64,000 nt of DNA from Chryseobacterium sp. Tr-659 (lineage in GTDB: Bacteria; Bacteroidota; Bacteroidia; Flavobacteriales; Weeksellaceae). Below, one piece after another: positions 8,689 to 17,218 of this stretch. Position 1 is the first letter of the stretch. Each line of letters opens with the position of its first letter. The stretch spans positions 372,001 to 436,000 of the forward strand of contig NZ_VWWP01000003.1 in the NCBI RefSeq assembly GCF_011752975.1, read 5' to 3'. Made by a program: the position numbers and the translations under genes. The notes under the pieces were generated by a model. It was given only the letters and a program-made list of their open reading frames with translations. It was not told the origin of the DNA and did no database searches.

Positions 8689-9609
8689 ATGAAAAAAGAT
8701 TTTTATCTGACAAGATATGCCTTAATTATAAAAAGATTAGAAAGTTCTCCCGCTACCTATTCGCAGCTGGAGGACTATCTTTTAAACTCTTTTGAATTCC
8801 AGGATGCGGGAATCAAAAGCTACTCTATCCGTACCTTACAAAGGGATATCCGTGAGATTTCAGATCTTTTCAATCTGGCTATTCACAACAAGAAAAAAGG
8901 AGACAACCGTTATTATATTGAAAGCCGCCCAATTATGGAAGTGGATGAATACAACCAAAAGCTACTGGAGTCTTTTCAGGTAAGCAACGCATTAAATCTT
9001 CATCCGGATTTCTCAGATTTTATCTTTTTTGAAAGCAGAAAACCCACCGGAGTGGAAAATTTCTATGACCTCTTCTTTGCCATCCGCAACAAAAGAGTGG
9101 TTACTTTTGAGCATTACAACTACAAAAACAAACTGATGACCTCCAGGAAAGTTCATCCTTTGGCATTAAAAGAATCCAAAGACCGCTGGTATCTTATCGC
9201 AATTGATACCAAAGACAAAGTATTAAAATCTTTCGGGCTGGACAGGATCAATTATCTGGATGTGGCCAAGAACCAATTCAGGGAAAAATACAAATATAAT
9301 TTCAGAGAACATTTTAAAAATGCCTTCGGTGTTATGAATCTTACTGAACAGAAACCGCAGAACATTGTACTAAAATGCAGCAGACATCAGGGAGAATACA
9401 TCAGAAGCTTCCCGTTGCATCAGTCTCAGAAAGAAACCAGAGAAACCCCTGAAGAAATTTATTTTGAGTTTTTCCTTCACCCTACTTATGACTTTATGCA
9501 GGAAATTCTTTCATATGGAAAAGAGGTAACTGTTTTGGAACCGAAATGTTTAGTTGATGACATCCGAAATCATCTGCAGGAGTCATTAAACCGCTATCTT
9601 GAGAGTTAA
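8689..9609 (+). CDS. WYL-domain transcriptional regulator
   Basis: This 306-residue regulator has an N-terminal winged helix-turn-helix (about residues 5-75, with SIRTLQRDIREI as the recognition-helix region) followed by a WYL domain (about 125-200) with the signature RWYLIAIDTKDK and a C-terminal extension. WYL proteins bind small ligands or nucleic acids and regulate transcription, often of defence or stress genes. It stands alone between terminator-flanked regions, directly next to the accessory block. Autoregulation through the palindrome at 8601-8615 is a guess. Confidence 0.85.
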   Translation: MKKDFYLTRYALIIKRLESSPATYSQLEDYLLNSFEFQDAGIKSYSIRTLQRDIREISDLFNLAIHNKKKGDNRYYIESRPIMEVDEYNQKLLESFQVSNALNLHPDFSDFIFFESRKPTGVENFYDLFFAIRNKRVVTFEHYNYKNKLMTSRKVHPLALKESKDRWYLIAIDTKDKVLKSFGLDRINYLDVAKNQFREKYKYNFREHFKNAFGVMNLTEQKPQNIVLKCSRHQGEYIRSFPLHQSQKETRETPEEIYFEFFLHPTYDFMQEILSYGKEVTVLEPKCLVDDIRNHLQESLNRYLES

Positions 9610-9664
9610 TAAATAATCATCGGGAGTCATTTTTTTTGGTTATATTTACATAAATATACCCTTA

Positions 9665-10279
9665 TTGAAAACTTTATTCATCGTTATCAGCTGTTTTATA
9701 TCTTCCTTTTTGCTATCGCAGCAGAAAGAAGAATTCAGGCTTATAAAGAATTATTATAACCAGCACAGAAATATGCTGAATAATGAATTCAAGAAGAAAT
9801 TTGACGCTGAGTCCAATTCTTTAAAAAAAGCCGCTATCAAAGGAGATTTCCTTTTCTTTATGAAAAAGATGGACAGTATTGAAAATACGGCACTGATAGG
9901 TGCTCTGTTAAAAGTAAGGAATCTGGAAGATCTTCAGAAAATAAAAAAAACAGAACAACCTTCTGAGAAGTTTTCAGCCGTAGAAAAGGTAGCTGATTAT
10001 CCCGGCGGGCTGAATTCTTTGAGGCAGGAAGTCGCCAACCTGCTCTATGTTGACGGAGTATATTCTGAAGAGAGAACAGTAAAAACAGATGTTGCTTTTA
10101 TTGTGGAAAAAGACGGAAGTGTAAGCAATGTACATGCCCAGGGTAATAACTTCACCTTCAACAGGCAGGCTGAAATTGCCCTCTATTCTCTTGCAGAAAA
10201 GTTTTCTCCGGCTATGATAAAAGGAGATCCCACCACCTATCATTTTAAAATTCCTTTAACTTTAACTATAACCGAATAA
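9665..10279 (+). CDS. Secreted protein with TonB-C-like domain (first of a tandem pair)
   Basis: A 204-residue protein starting at TTG 9665, chosen because the signal peptide (KTLFIVISCFISSFLLSQQ) follows immediately and the next in-frame ATG would remove it. After a helical Lys-rich region, residues about 125-204 form a TonB C-terminal-like fold (VAFIVEKDGSVSNVHAQGNN, then FNRQAEIALYSL..FSPA). It lacks the N-terminal helix and Pro-rich spacer of real TonB, so it is probably a soluble periplasmic relative. The stop overlaps the start of the next, homologous gene by one base. Confidence 0.75.
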   Translation: MKTLFIVISCFISSFLLSQQKEEFRLIKNYYNQHRNMLNNEFKKKFDAESNSLKKAAIKGDFLFFMKKMDSIENTALIGALLKVRNLEDLQKIKKTEQPSEKFSAVEKVADYPGGLNSLRQEVANLLYVDGVYSEERTVKTDVAFIVEKDGSVSNVHAQGNNFTFNRQAEIALYSLAEKFSPAMIKGDPTTYHFKIPLTLTITE

Positions 10280-10875
10280 TGAAGAAATATTGCAGCTTAT
10301 TTCTGCTTCTTGCTATCAATTTTTATTTCTCACAGCAAACTGAAGGCCTGAAACGTATTAAAGAAAAGTATGATACTCAAATTCAGGAAATAAAAAATAA
10401 ATATGCAGAAGACAGCCTTAAGGTTTCTTCAAGAAAACTTGCCAAAGTTACCCTGAAAAAGAATGATGATATATACAATCTGAATGCTCAGAGGAATAAT
10501 GAATATCTGGAAGAGGCAGCAAAGATAAAAGCAGCCTATAAACCTTCTGAGAAACAATCAGGAAGCAAATCAAAAAGTGACAATGAAACATCTGCCAAAC
10601 ATCTTGATGGCGCGGAGTCTTTCAAAAAAGAAATTTCTGACAACATGTACACGTATGGTATTTCTCTTAAAGGAAAAGTTGAATCCCGCGTATCATTTGC
10701 CATAGAAAAAGACGGGAGTATTACTTTTGTCAATGCCAAGGGAAACAATGAAAAGTTTAACAAGCAGGCTGAACTTGCCGTACTGCTTACCCAGAAAAAA
10801 TGGGAACCTGCAACAAGAGATCATGAACCTGTAGTTTCTTACATGGGCTTTCCTATTTCTTTAAATTTCGATTAA
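10279..10875 (+). CDS. Secreted protein with TonB-C-like domain (second of a tandem pair)
   Basis: The 198-residue protein has a signal peptide (KKYCSLFLLLAINFYFSQQ) and a helical, Lys/Glu-rich middle. Its C-terminal TonB-C-like domain carries the pattern of the upstream protein: FAIEKDGSITFVNAKGNNEK, then FNKQAELAVLL..W.PA. The two probably arose by duplication and are co-translated through a TAATG overlap. tadA begins two bases after its stop codon, so all three may share a transcript. Function is unknown. Confidence 0.75.
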   Translation: MKKYCSLFLLLAINFYFSQQTEGLKRIKEKYDTQIQEIKNKYAEDSLKVSSRKLAKVTLKKNDDIYNLNAQRNNEYLEEAAKIKAAYKPSEKQSGSKSKSDNETSAKHLDGAESFKKEISDNMYTYGISLKGKVESRVSFAIEKDGSITFVNAKGNNEKFNKQAELAVLLTQKKWEPATRDHEPVVSYMGFPISLNFD

Positions 10876-10877
10876 AA

Positions 10878-11309
10878 ATGTTTACTGACGAATATTATAT
10901 GAAAATGGCGCTGCAGGAAGCAGAAGCTGCATTAGAAAAAGACGAGGTTCCTATTGGCTGTATCGTAGTTTCCAACAATCGTATCATTGCCAGAGCACAC
11001 AACCTTACGGAAACATTGAACGATGTGACTGCTCATGCAGAAATGCAGGCCATCACCTCAGCAGCCAACTTTTTGGGAGGGAAATATCTGAAAGACTGCA
11101 CACTCTACGTTACTATGGAGCCATGTGTAATGTGTTCCGGAGCCCTTGCGTGGTCTCAGATATCAAGAGTAGTCATCGGAGCCAGGGATGAACAAAGAGG
11201 TTTCATTAATAAACATCTTTCCCTACATCCAAAAACAGAGATTATTACAGGAATTATGGAAACAGAATGTTCCTCTATTGTTAAAGATTTCTTTAAAAGT
11301 AAAAGATAA
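10878..11309 (+). CDS. tadA: tRNA-specific adenosine deaminase TadA
   Basis: The 143-residue zinc deaminase converts A34 to inosine in the anticodon wobble position of tRNA-Arg. Active-site signatures are present: H53-A54-E55 (proton shuttle Glu) and P82-C83-V-M-C86 (zinc ligands). Length fits TadA, which is about 140-165 residues. Related nucleoside or guanine deaminases share the motifs, but the N-terminal pattern (YYMKMALQEAEAALEKDEVP) is TadA-like. Closed downstream by a terminator at 11341-11376. Confidence 0.9.
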   Translation: MFTDEYYMKMALQEAEAALEKDEVPIGCIVVSNNRIIARAHNLTETLNDVTAHAEMQAITSAANFLGGKYLKDCTLYVTMEPCVMCSGALAWSQISRVVIGARDEQRGFINKHLSLHPKTEIITGIMETECSSIVKDFFKSKR

Positions 11310-11340
11310 TCTTGTATCAAATACATTAGATCATAATATA

Positions 11341-11379
11341 AAAAGCGGAGCGTATTTTTCAATATGCTCCGCTTTTATT
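11341..11379 (+). terminator. Terminator between tadA and the convergent acetyltransferase gene
   Basis: AAAAGCGGAGC (11341-11351) pairs with GCTCCGCTTTT (11366-11376). The A-run and T-run on the two sides let it work in both directions. Confidence 0.85.
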
Positions 11380-11417
11380 GTCTAGAATTTTTAATCTTTA
11401 TCAATATTTTTCAGGAA

Positions 11418-11945
11418 TTAATCTTTAAAAATACAATATCTTACAAGATCGAAGTATTCTCCGTCTTTCTTTGCTTCCTGTTTTAAAACGGCTTCCTGCT
11501 CCATTCCTATTTTTTCCATAATTCTTCCGGAGGCCGGATTGTGAAGAAAATGAGTAGCAAAAATTTTATTGAATCCTAATTCATTAAATCCAAAATTTAC
11601 AATGGCCTTTGCAGCTTCAGTTACATATCCTTTGTTCCAGTAGGGAATTCCTATCCAGTAGCCTAATTCTGCTTTATCATCGTCTCTGTCATGAATTCCT
11701 ACGGCTCCTATGATCTGTCCTTCTTTATTTCGGATACCGAAAGTATATCCTGTGTTATTCTCAAAAGCCTCCTTAGACATTTTCAGCCAGAACTTTGCAT
11801 CATTTTCCGTATAAGGATAAGGAATATTTGAAGTAAGATCCGAATAAATCCTGTGTTGAAGCAGCTCAACAATAAAAGGAATATCTTTCTCTTCCAGTTG
11901 TGAGAGAATAAGCCTTTCTGTTTCTATGATCGGGAATTTGTCCAT
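11418..11945 (-). CDS. GNAT-family N-acetyltransferase (RimJ/RimL-like)
   Basis: The 175-residue protein starts with the usual IETERLILSQLEEKDI and has the acetyl-CoA-binding beta-bulge region (AELGYWIGIPYWNKGYVTEA), followed by FGFNELGFNKIFA.H...NPASGRIMEKIGM, typical of RimJ/RimL ribosomal-protein or amino-acid acetyltransferases. The actual substrate cannot be told. It lies 46 bases downstream of coaX on the same strand, so it may be read through from it. Confidence 0.85.
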   Translation of the reverse strand: MDKFPIIETERLILSQLEEKDIPFIVELLQHRIYSDLTSNIPYPYTENDAKFWLKMSKEAFENNTGYTFGIRNKEGQIIGAVGIHDRDDDKAELGYWIGIPYWNKGYVTEAAKAIVNFGFNELGFNKIFATHFLHNPASGRIMEKIGMEQEAVLKQEAKKDGEYFDLVRYCIFKD

Positions 11946-11991
11946 TTTTTAATAGGGTTGAAGTTGTGATTAAAGCCTTCTCAATCTTAAT

Positions 11992-12750
11992 TTATAAATC
12001 TTTTCCCAGGAAGTAAAGTCCTTTCAGGGTGTGAAGCCTGTCCATCACATGAATCTTGTCCGTCAAAGGCTTATACACATGCGAAACACCTCCTGTTGCC
12101 ACTACAAAGCAATCATCATTCACTTCGTCATTAATTCGGTTAACAAAACCTTCCACCATTCCTAAGAATCCATACACCATTCCGCTTTGCATACAGGTTA
12201 CCGTATCTAATCCGAGAACAGTTTTTGGTTTTTTCAATTCAATATCAGGAAGTTGTGCGGTCTGATTAATCAGTGAATTTAAAGAAGTAACGATCCCCGG
12301 AGCAATAATAACCCCTAAAGTTTCTCCCGTTTCCGCTACGCAGCTTGCCGTAAGAGCCGTACCGAAATCAATAACTATCTTTTTTTTGTTTGGATATAAA
12401 TTGTGTGCTGCTACAAGATTAGCGTAAATATCCGTTCCCATCTGCTTTGATTTCGCCTGAACTCCGGATGGGGTATTCCTGTCTACAATGACAGGATTTG
12501 TTCCATGAATCTTTTTGATTCCCGAGCTCATCACTTTGGTAAGTTGAGGAACTACTGATCCGATAATTACCTTATCGATTTCTTTCGGCTCAATTTTATA
12601 GGTCTGATAAAGCATCAGCATCTGTACATAAAGTTCATCTGCCGTTCTGTAAGGTTTTGTATTGATTACCCAGGAAATATCACAGTTATCACCATTAAAA
12701 AGGCCGAATCTGATATTACTGTTCCCTACGTTGATTACAATTGAATTCAT
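11992..12750 (-). CDS. coaX: Type III pantothenate kinase
   Basis: CoaX phosphorylates pantothenate, the first step to coenzyme A. The 252-residue protein has the ASKHA-fold motifs of the family: N7-V-G-N-S-N near the N-terminus (phosphate loop), G105-T-D107 for pantothenate binding, and IDFGTALT at 127-134. Length is typical. The start ATG is 40 bases downstream of a TAnnTTTG box on the minus strand. The acetyltransferase gene follows on the same strand. Confidence 0.95.
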   Translation of the reverse strand: MNSIVINVGNSNIRFGLFNGDNCDISWVINTKPYRTADELYVQMLMLYQTYKIEPKEIDKVIIGSVVPQLTKVMSSGIKKIHGTNPVIVDRNTPSGVQAKSKQMGTDIYANLVAAHNLYPNKKKIVIDFGTALTASCVAETGETLGVIIAPGIVTSLNSLINQTAQLPDIELKKPKTVLGLDTVTCMQSGMVYGFLGMVEGFVNRINDEVNDDCFVVATGGVSHVYKPLTDKIHVMDRLHTLKGLYFLGKDL

Positions 12751-12790
12751 TTATATTTTAACAGGCTAAGATTTGAAAAAATTTGAGCTT

Positions 12791-12798
12791 CAAATTTA
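12791..12798 (-). promoter_or_regulatory. -7 box upstream of coaX
   Basis: TAAATTTG on the minus strand matches the Bacteroidota TAnnTTTG element, 40 bases upstream of the coaX ATG. No clear -33 TTTG partner is visible. Confidence 0.55.
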
Positions 12799-12807
12799 TA
12801 AAAAAAT

Positions 12808-12835
12808 AAAAGGAGTATTTACAAATACCCCTTTT
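12808..12835 (-). terminator. Terminator of the M1 peptidase gene
   Basis: AAAAGG-A-GTATTT and AAATAC-C-CCTTTT form a stem with a two-base loop. On the minus strand a T-rich tract follows. It abuts the coaX promoter region. Confidence 0.7.
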
Positions 12836-12853
12836 ATCTATATGTTTATCGTC

Positions 12854-14692
12854 TTATTTCACTTCTACAAAGTTATCTGCCATATTCACATCAGCAATTC
12901 TCTGGCTGAAATCTATTCCTAAAACAGACAATTGAGATTTTGTATAAGGAACTGTTATGGTATATTCTTTCTGAGTCCAAGGCCAGTATGGCATTGTTTT
13001 GAAATCTCCGTAGACATCTTTTTCTTTCCATGTATGCGTCATGTTCATCGGAATCTGGTATGTAACCACTTTTTTATCCGTTGTCATTACACTGAAATCA
13101 ATTGGCATAGGAACCTGGCCTTTATTAACCAACGTAATTGTTGTTGACTTTGCCTCATACTTTACGTCTTTGATTCCGTAATCAATTGTTTTAATGGTAT
13201 TGATCCAGTAATTTTGGAACCACTTCAGGTCCATTCCGGAAACTTTTTGGGCGATGTGAAGGAAATCTCTGTCTGAAGGATGCTTCATGCTCCATTGATC
13301 ATAATACTGCTTTAAGGTCTCTGCAAGATTCTGCTCTCCCATAATATATCCCAGCTGCACCAGGTACAATTCACCTTTTACGTAAGAAGCATAGGTATAA
13401 GCTGTTCCGTTATCATGATGATCTCCTAGCCATACAGCAGGTTCTTCAATTCCTTTTTTAACAAAATTTCTATAAGCCTCTAAAGTATTGGCAAACGGGT
13501 TCGGAAGCTCTTCCGGGAATAGCTGATACATGGTATATCCTTCTGCATAGCTTGTAAAACCTTCATCCATCCATGGGCGTACAGATTCATTAGTTGCAAG
13601 CATCTGCTGATACCATGAGTGTGATCCTTCGTGAGCCATTAAGCCCATTAATCCTTTAATATCTTTAGCTTCGCCTAAAATCATGGTACACATTCCGTAT
13701 TCCATACCTCCATCACCTCCCTGGATAAAAGCATAAGTCGGGTAAACATATTTCCCGAAGTGAGCATTCATGATCTGGAAATACTTGGTGATATAAGGCT
13801 GTGCCTCTCCCCATACTTTTGTTTTATCATTTTTCTGATACACCAGATATACTTTCGGTCCTTCCGGAACATTGAAGCTCTCTACAGAGTAATCTCTGTC
13901 TGCACTCCATGCAAAATCAAGGATATTTTTTGCGGTCCATTTCCAGGTAGCTTTCTTATCTTTTTCAGCTTTTATTTTAGCATTCGCATCATAACCTTTT
14001 ACCTCAGCCGGATTCTCAAGAATTCCTCCCGCTCCTACTACATAATCTTTATTGATTTTAATGGTAACATCAAAATCTGAAAATGGGGCATGAAACTCTC
14101 TTCCCAGGTAATCAAAAGTAGCCCAACCATCATAGTCATATTCGGCAATTTTCGGATACCACTGTGTCATGGTCATATCCACTCCTTCCTTATTATTTCT
14201 TCCACTTCTTCTGATCTGTTGAGGAATCACAGCATCCCAGTCCATTGTAAAAGTAGTTGTGGAATTAGGTTTGATAGGTTCAGCCAGATATACTTTCATA
14301 ATGGTTTCCTGAACTTCAAATTTCAGGTCTTTGCCATTTTGTCTGATCCAGTGAATATTCTGAGCCCCTTCCTGATCTTTCGGGATAGATGCCAGTCTTG
14401 AGATTCCATCTTTCTGCAATCTTCCGTCACCGTTTTTCCCCTGAGAAGCCACTCTTTGATCCATCATGGAATTGGGCTTAAAAGCATTCCAGTATAAGTG
14501 GAAATAAACCACATTAAGCTCATCCGGCGAGTTATTGGTATATTCCAGAGTTTGTTTTCCCTGATAGGTAAATTTTTCAGCATTAACATCAATATCCATC
14601 TTGTACTTCGCAGCCTGCTGATAGTAAGCTCCTTGTTGAGCCTGAAATTGTGAAATGATAAACGCAAAAATGATTGCAGCCGATTTTCTCAT
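12854..14692 (-). CDS. M1-family zinc metallopeptidase, secreted
   Basis: A 612-residue gluzincin aminopeptidase-like enzyme with an N-terminal signal peptide (RKSAAIIFAFIISQFQAQ). The zinc site is complete: H354-E-G-S-H358 and, 18 residues on, E377 in MDEGFTSYAEGY. The GGMEYG loop just upstream corresponds to the GxMEN substrate loop, with Tyr replacing Asn. N-terminal beta domain at about 25-230, catalytic domain about 240-500, C-terminal beta region to the end. Probably acts in the periplasm or outside the cell on peptides. Single gene with its own terminator at 12808-12835. Confidence 0.9.
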   Translation of the reverse strand: MRKSAAIIFAFIISQFQAQQGAYYQQAAKYKMDIDVNAEKFTYQGKQTLEYTNNSPDELNVVYFHLYWNAFKPNSMMDQRVASQGKNGDGRLQKDGISRLASIPKDQEGAQNIHWIRQNGKDLKFEVQETIMKVYLAEPIKPNSTTTFTMDWDAVIPQQIRRSGRNNKEGVDMTMTQWYPKIAEYDYDGWATFDYLGREFHAPFSDFDVTIKINKDYVVGAGGILENPAEVKGYDANAKIKAEKDKKATWKWTAKNILDFAWSADRDYSVESFNVPEGPKVYLVYQKNDKTKVWGEAQPYITKYFQIMNAHFGKYVYPTYAFIQGGDGGMEYGMCTMILGEAKDIKGLMGLMAHEGSHSWYQQMLATNESVRPWMDEGFTSYAEGYTMYQLFPEELPNPFANTLEAYRNFVKKGIEEPAVWLGDHHDNGTAYTYASYVKGELYLVQLGYIMGEQNLAETLKQYYDQWSMKHPSDRDFLHIAQKVSGMDLKWFQNYWINTIKTIDYGIKDVKYEAKSTTITLVNKGQVPMPIDFSVMTTDKKVVTYQIPMNMTHTWKEKDVYGDFKTMPYWPWTQKEYTITVPYTKSQLSVLGIDFSQRIADVNMADNFVEVK

Positions 14693-14785
14693 TTAAAATT
14701 TTATTTTTTCTAAAGGTAGGTAATTTAAATAACACCCTCAAATTGGAGTTATCTGAAGGTTGTAAGGATACCCGCATGCATATTT

Positions 14786-15256
14786 TCACCCGTTTTTCAG
14801 CAGTTTCTTGATTAATGTAATCTGTCCCAGATGATAGTAGCTATGCTCAATCATTCCTTCAATGTTTCTTCGGTAAGTTCCGTACTTTTCATCAACAAAA
14901 ACATCATCCAGTTTACTGTCGGGTATTTCTTCAACCCATCTGGCAAATTTTTCAGAATCGTTCCATAGCTTATTAAGTAATGTGTCCCACTGCTCCTGAG
15001 ATTCAACAGGAGGAAGATCAAAGCTGTACTGGTCTTTTATTTCAAGATCTCCGCCCTCAAAAACATTTGTTACGCCTGCAATGTAATAATCGATATGAAA
15101 AGTAAGCATAGCGATGGTATTTAAAGATTCTATCTTCGTCACCGCCTCCTTCCAGGTTACGTCTGAAAGCTGAGCTTTAAAATTAGTATTGGCAATCCAG
15201 AGACCATCCAGAAGAACCTCTCTGAATCTTTTTGATAATTCTGATACCGAACTCAT
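14786..15256 (-). CDS. DinB/DUF1572-like four-helix protein
   Basis: A start at ATG 15256 (SSVSELSKRFREVLLDG..) gives 156 residues, the usual DinB size. A longer in-frame start at 15352 would translate a dispersed palindromic repeat (15311-15343) and is rejected. Three His residues placed as in DinB metal sites are visible: one in LTFHIDYY and two in EHSYYHLGQ near the C-terminus. DinB-like proteins include metal-dependent thiol transferases and DNA-damage-induced proteins; the reaction here is unknown. Confidence 0.8.
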   Translation of the reverse strand: MSSVSELSKRFREVLLDGLWIANTNFKAQLSDVTWKEAVTKIESLNTIAMLTFHIDYYIAGVTNVFEGGDLEIKDQYSFDLPPVESQEQWDTLLNKLWNDSEKFARWVEEIPDSKLDDVFVDEKYGTYRRNIEGMIEHSYYHLGQITLIKKLLKNG

Positions 15257-15310
15257 AAGCAGTATTTTTTTGCTTTTCAAGATACACAATTTAGCAATTT
15301 CTTCTAAAGG

Positions 15311-15343
15311 AACCTTGTCAAGGTTTAAAACCTTGACAAGGTT
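15311..15343. repeat. Perfect 16-bp palindromic repeat with one-base centre
   Basis: AACCTTGTCAAGGTTT (15311-15326) and its exact reverse complement (15328-15343) flank a single A. Each arm contains the sub-palindrome CCTTG-T-CAAGG, so it is a palindrome inside a palindrome. It sits just upstream of the DinB-like gene. It looks like a member of a dispersed repeat family; copy number cannot be judged here. Confidence 0.75.
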
Positions 15344-15350
15344 CATAAAC

Positions 15351-15381
15351 AAAAAACCTCAGATGTACAGTACATCTGAGG
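15351..15381 (-). terminator. Terminator of the phosphorylase-like gene
   Basis: CCTCAGATGTA-CAG-TACATCTGAGG (15357-15381) is a perfect 11-bp stem. On the minus strand it is followed by a T run (A run at 15351-15356 on plus). Confidence 0.85.
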
Positions 15382-15407
15382 CTGATATTATCATTCTTAA
15401 ATTAGAA

Positions 15408-17099
15408 TTATTTCTTAGCAGAAATCTCTTTCTTGCTGCTTCTTAGAATTTTTTCAAGGATTCTTAAGGTGATCAGATAGGTTGGTTTTACTCCTGTAAG
15501 CCCTAGTCCTCCGGAAGACAATGTACTTCCTGTTTCCAAAGGATTATCCGATGCATAGTAAGCATAACATACAAACAGATCCGGTGAAATATGATGTCTG
15601 ATTTTAGAAGCTACCTGAATCGCTTTCTGGTAGTGGGCTCCTTCCATTTCAAGACCAATCGCCTTCCATGAAGTGTTCATAAAGTACGAAAGGATATCTT
15701 TATTCTGAAGGGAGGTACCTAAAACGGTAATCATTGGTCCTTCGAAAGCTTTTAGCTCATCATCATTGAAGTCTTCCAGCTTTAATGCATTTTCAAAAGG
15801 ATAATTATCTGCAGTTCCTTCAAAAATGTGGGAAGTCGGGATCATGATATCTCCTTTTTCTCCAGTAAGGATTCCTGCTTTTCCCATAATTGAAACGGAT
15901 TTTACATGCATCATGTAAACTTCTCCTTTGTGTTCGAAAGGTTTCAGCAATTCATCCATTACTTCGAAAGCCTGTTCTCCGAAGGCGTAATCAAAAACCA
16001 TTACAACATCATCTCCGGAAAATTTGCTATCTGCAAACGGTGTATTCTTTAAACTTGTTTTGCTGAGGTCAATGATCTGAACATCAATATTACTTCCACT
16101 TTTATCAGCAATATAAATCATTCCTTCATCCAAAGCATATTTCAATACTTTGTCGCGAAGTTCTTTTTTATTGGAAATCTCTTCGTAAAGTTTATAATCC
16201 ACATCATGATGCTGTTTCTTTTTAAGGGCATCATTAGCATACAGCATATTTTTTACTGAGTGCATGTTGGCAGAAATAATATGCAAAGGACGCATGTGAA
16301 GATTGTTTTCAAATAAAACTTCTTTCACTTTGTTTGCCCATTTTTCACCAAAATAATGGTGTCCTACCCTTTCTTTCAATATGGAGCTGAAATGAATTTC
16401 TCTTTCTCTGGTACTTTTTGCATCCTCCAGACTTACTTTTCCTAAGTTGTAGATGATTTTAAATAAACGATCAGGATTCTGATCATCTCCGAAGGTATTG
16501 TAAGCTCTTAATGTTTCATCAAAAGATCTTCCTATTAAAGAAGAAAGATGAATAAGTGCCACCTCTTTTTCTTTTCTGCTGAATTTCTTTTCTCCTTTCA
16601 CTACTTCTTCAATGATTTTGAAGGCGCGTGTCGGTTTCCAGTTTTCATCCTGAATGAATGCCAGGTTACGGATTTTATCAGCTTCTATAAATAAGAAGGT
16701 AAGGTGGGTAAGAATGTCATAAATTTCGGACCGGCCCAAAAGAACCTCAATATTCATCTGGTGTTCGTCTATTCTATAACAGTTTCTTCTTCTTTTCTTT
16801 GGAACAATAGGTTCGAAACTTCCTTTATCAAACCCTTCATCAGATGTAAGATGAATAAAAGCACATTCCTCAATCCCCTCCGGAAGTCTGTCCAAAACAT
16901 ACATCAAACCGTCAAGTTCCAATTTGCTCGGAATATTCATGGTTCCATAAATCTCCGGATTGATGGTCTTCAACAAACTTCTGATACTTTCTCCTGAAAC
17001 CCCGCCCGGCTTGAAAAATCCTCTATAAAATAAGTGTCTCATAGAGATGTATAATCTTTCAATAGCCTCTGTAGTTTCTCTTGCTCTAGAATTTGTCAT
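15408..17099 (-). CDS. Large protein with a nucleoside-phosphorylase-like C-terminal domain (DUF6909-like)
   Basis: The 563-residue protein starts at ATG 17099 (TNSRARETTEAIERLYIS); a longer frame would begin upstream of the -7 box at 17115-17122. The N-terminal half is helical and unassigned. The C-terminal part carries features of the PNP/UDP phosphorylase and AMP nucleosidase fold: GDIMIPTSHIFEG, VLGTSLQNKDILSYF, the nucleoside-binding signature GLEMEGAHYQKA and YYASDNPLETG, where Asp could contact a purine. No signal peptide, so it is cytoplasmic. Possible substrates are nucleosides or nucleotides, but catalysis is inferred from motifs alone. A similar family is annotated DUF6909 in Bacteroidota, from memory. 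Confidence 0.7.
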   Translation of the reverse strand: MTNSRARETTEAIERLYISMRHLFYRGFFKPGGVSGESIRSLLKTINPEIYGTMNIPSKLELDGLMYVLDRLPEGIEECAFIHLTSDEGFDKGSFEPIVPKKRRRNCYRIDEHQMNIEVLLGRSEIYDILTHLTFLFIEADKIRNLAFIQDENWKPTRAFKIIEEVVKGEKKFSRKEKEVALIHLSSLIGRSFDETLRAYNTFGDDQNPDRLFKIIYNLGKVSLEDAKSTREREIHFSSILKERVGHHYFGEKWANKVKEVLFENNLHMRPLHIISANMHSVKNMLYANDALKKKQHHDVDYKLYEEISNKKELRDKVLKYALDEGMIYIADKSGSNIDVQIIDLSKTSLKNTPFADSKFSGDDVVMVFDYAFGEQAFEVMDELLKPFEHKGEVYMMHVKSVSIMGKAGILTGEKGDIMIPTSHIFEGTADNYPFENALKLEDFNDDELKAFEGPMITVLGTSLQNKDILSYFMNTSWKAIGLEMEGAHYQKAIQVASKIRHHISPDLFVCYAYYASDNPLETGSTLSSGGLGLTGVKPTYLITLRILEKILRSSKKEISAKK

Positions 17100-17114
17100 A
17101 AAATAAATTTCACA

Positions 17115-17122
17115 CAAATATA
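17115..17122 (-). promoter_or_regulatory. -7 box of the phosphorylase-like gene
   Basis: TATATTTG on the minus strand, 15 bases upstream of ATG 17099, implying a very short leader and ruling out the longer reading frame. Confidence 0.6.
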
Positions 17123-17218
17123 CAAAATCTCCGTTCAACTTATTTTAAGTATCTTTTAATAAGTTATTTAATCCATATGACAAGACATAAACCTCAATGT
17201 AAAATATATCCACGGTTT

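Noticed and set aside
13760..14401. Two plus-strand frames of about 100 codons within the M1 peptidase gene
   Set aside because: They are antisense to a gene with complete catalytic motifs and encode Ile/Phe/His-rich sequence with no family features.
15257..15352. N-terminal extension of the DinB-like protein to 188 residues
   Set aside because: The extra 32 residues come from the palindromic repeat and upstream DNA, and exceed the usual family length.
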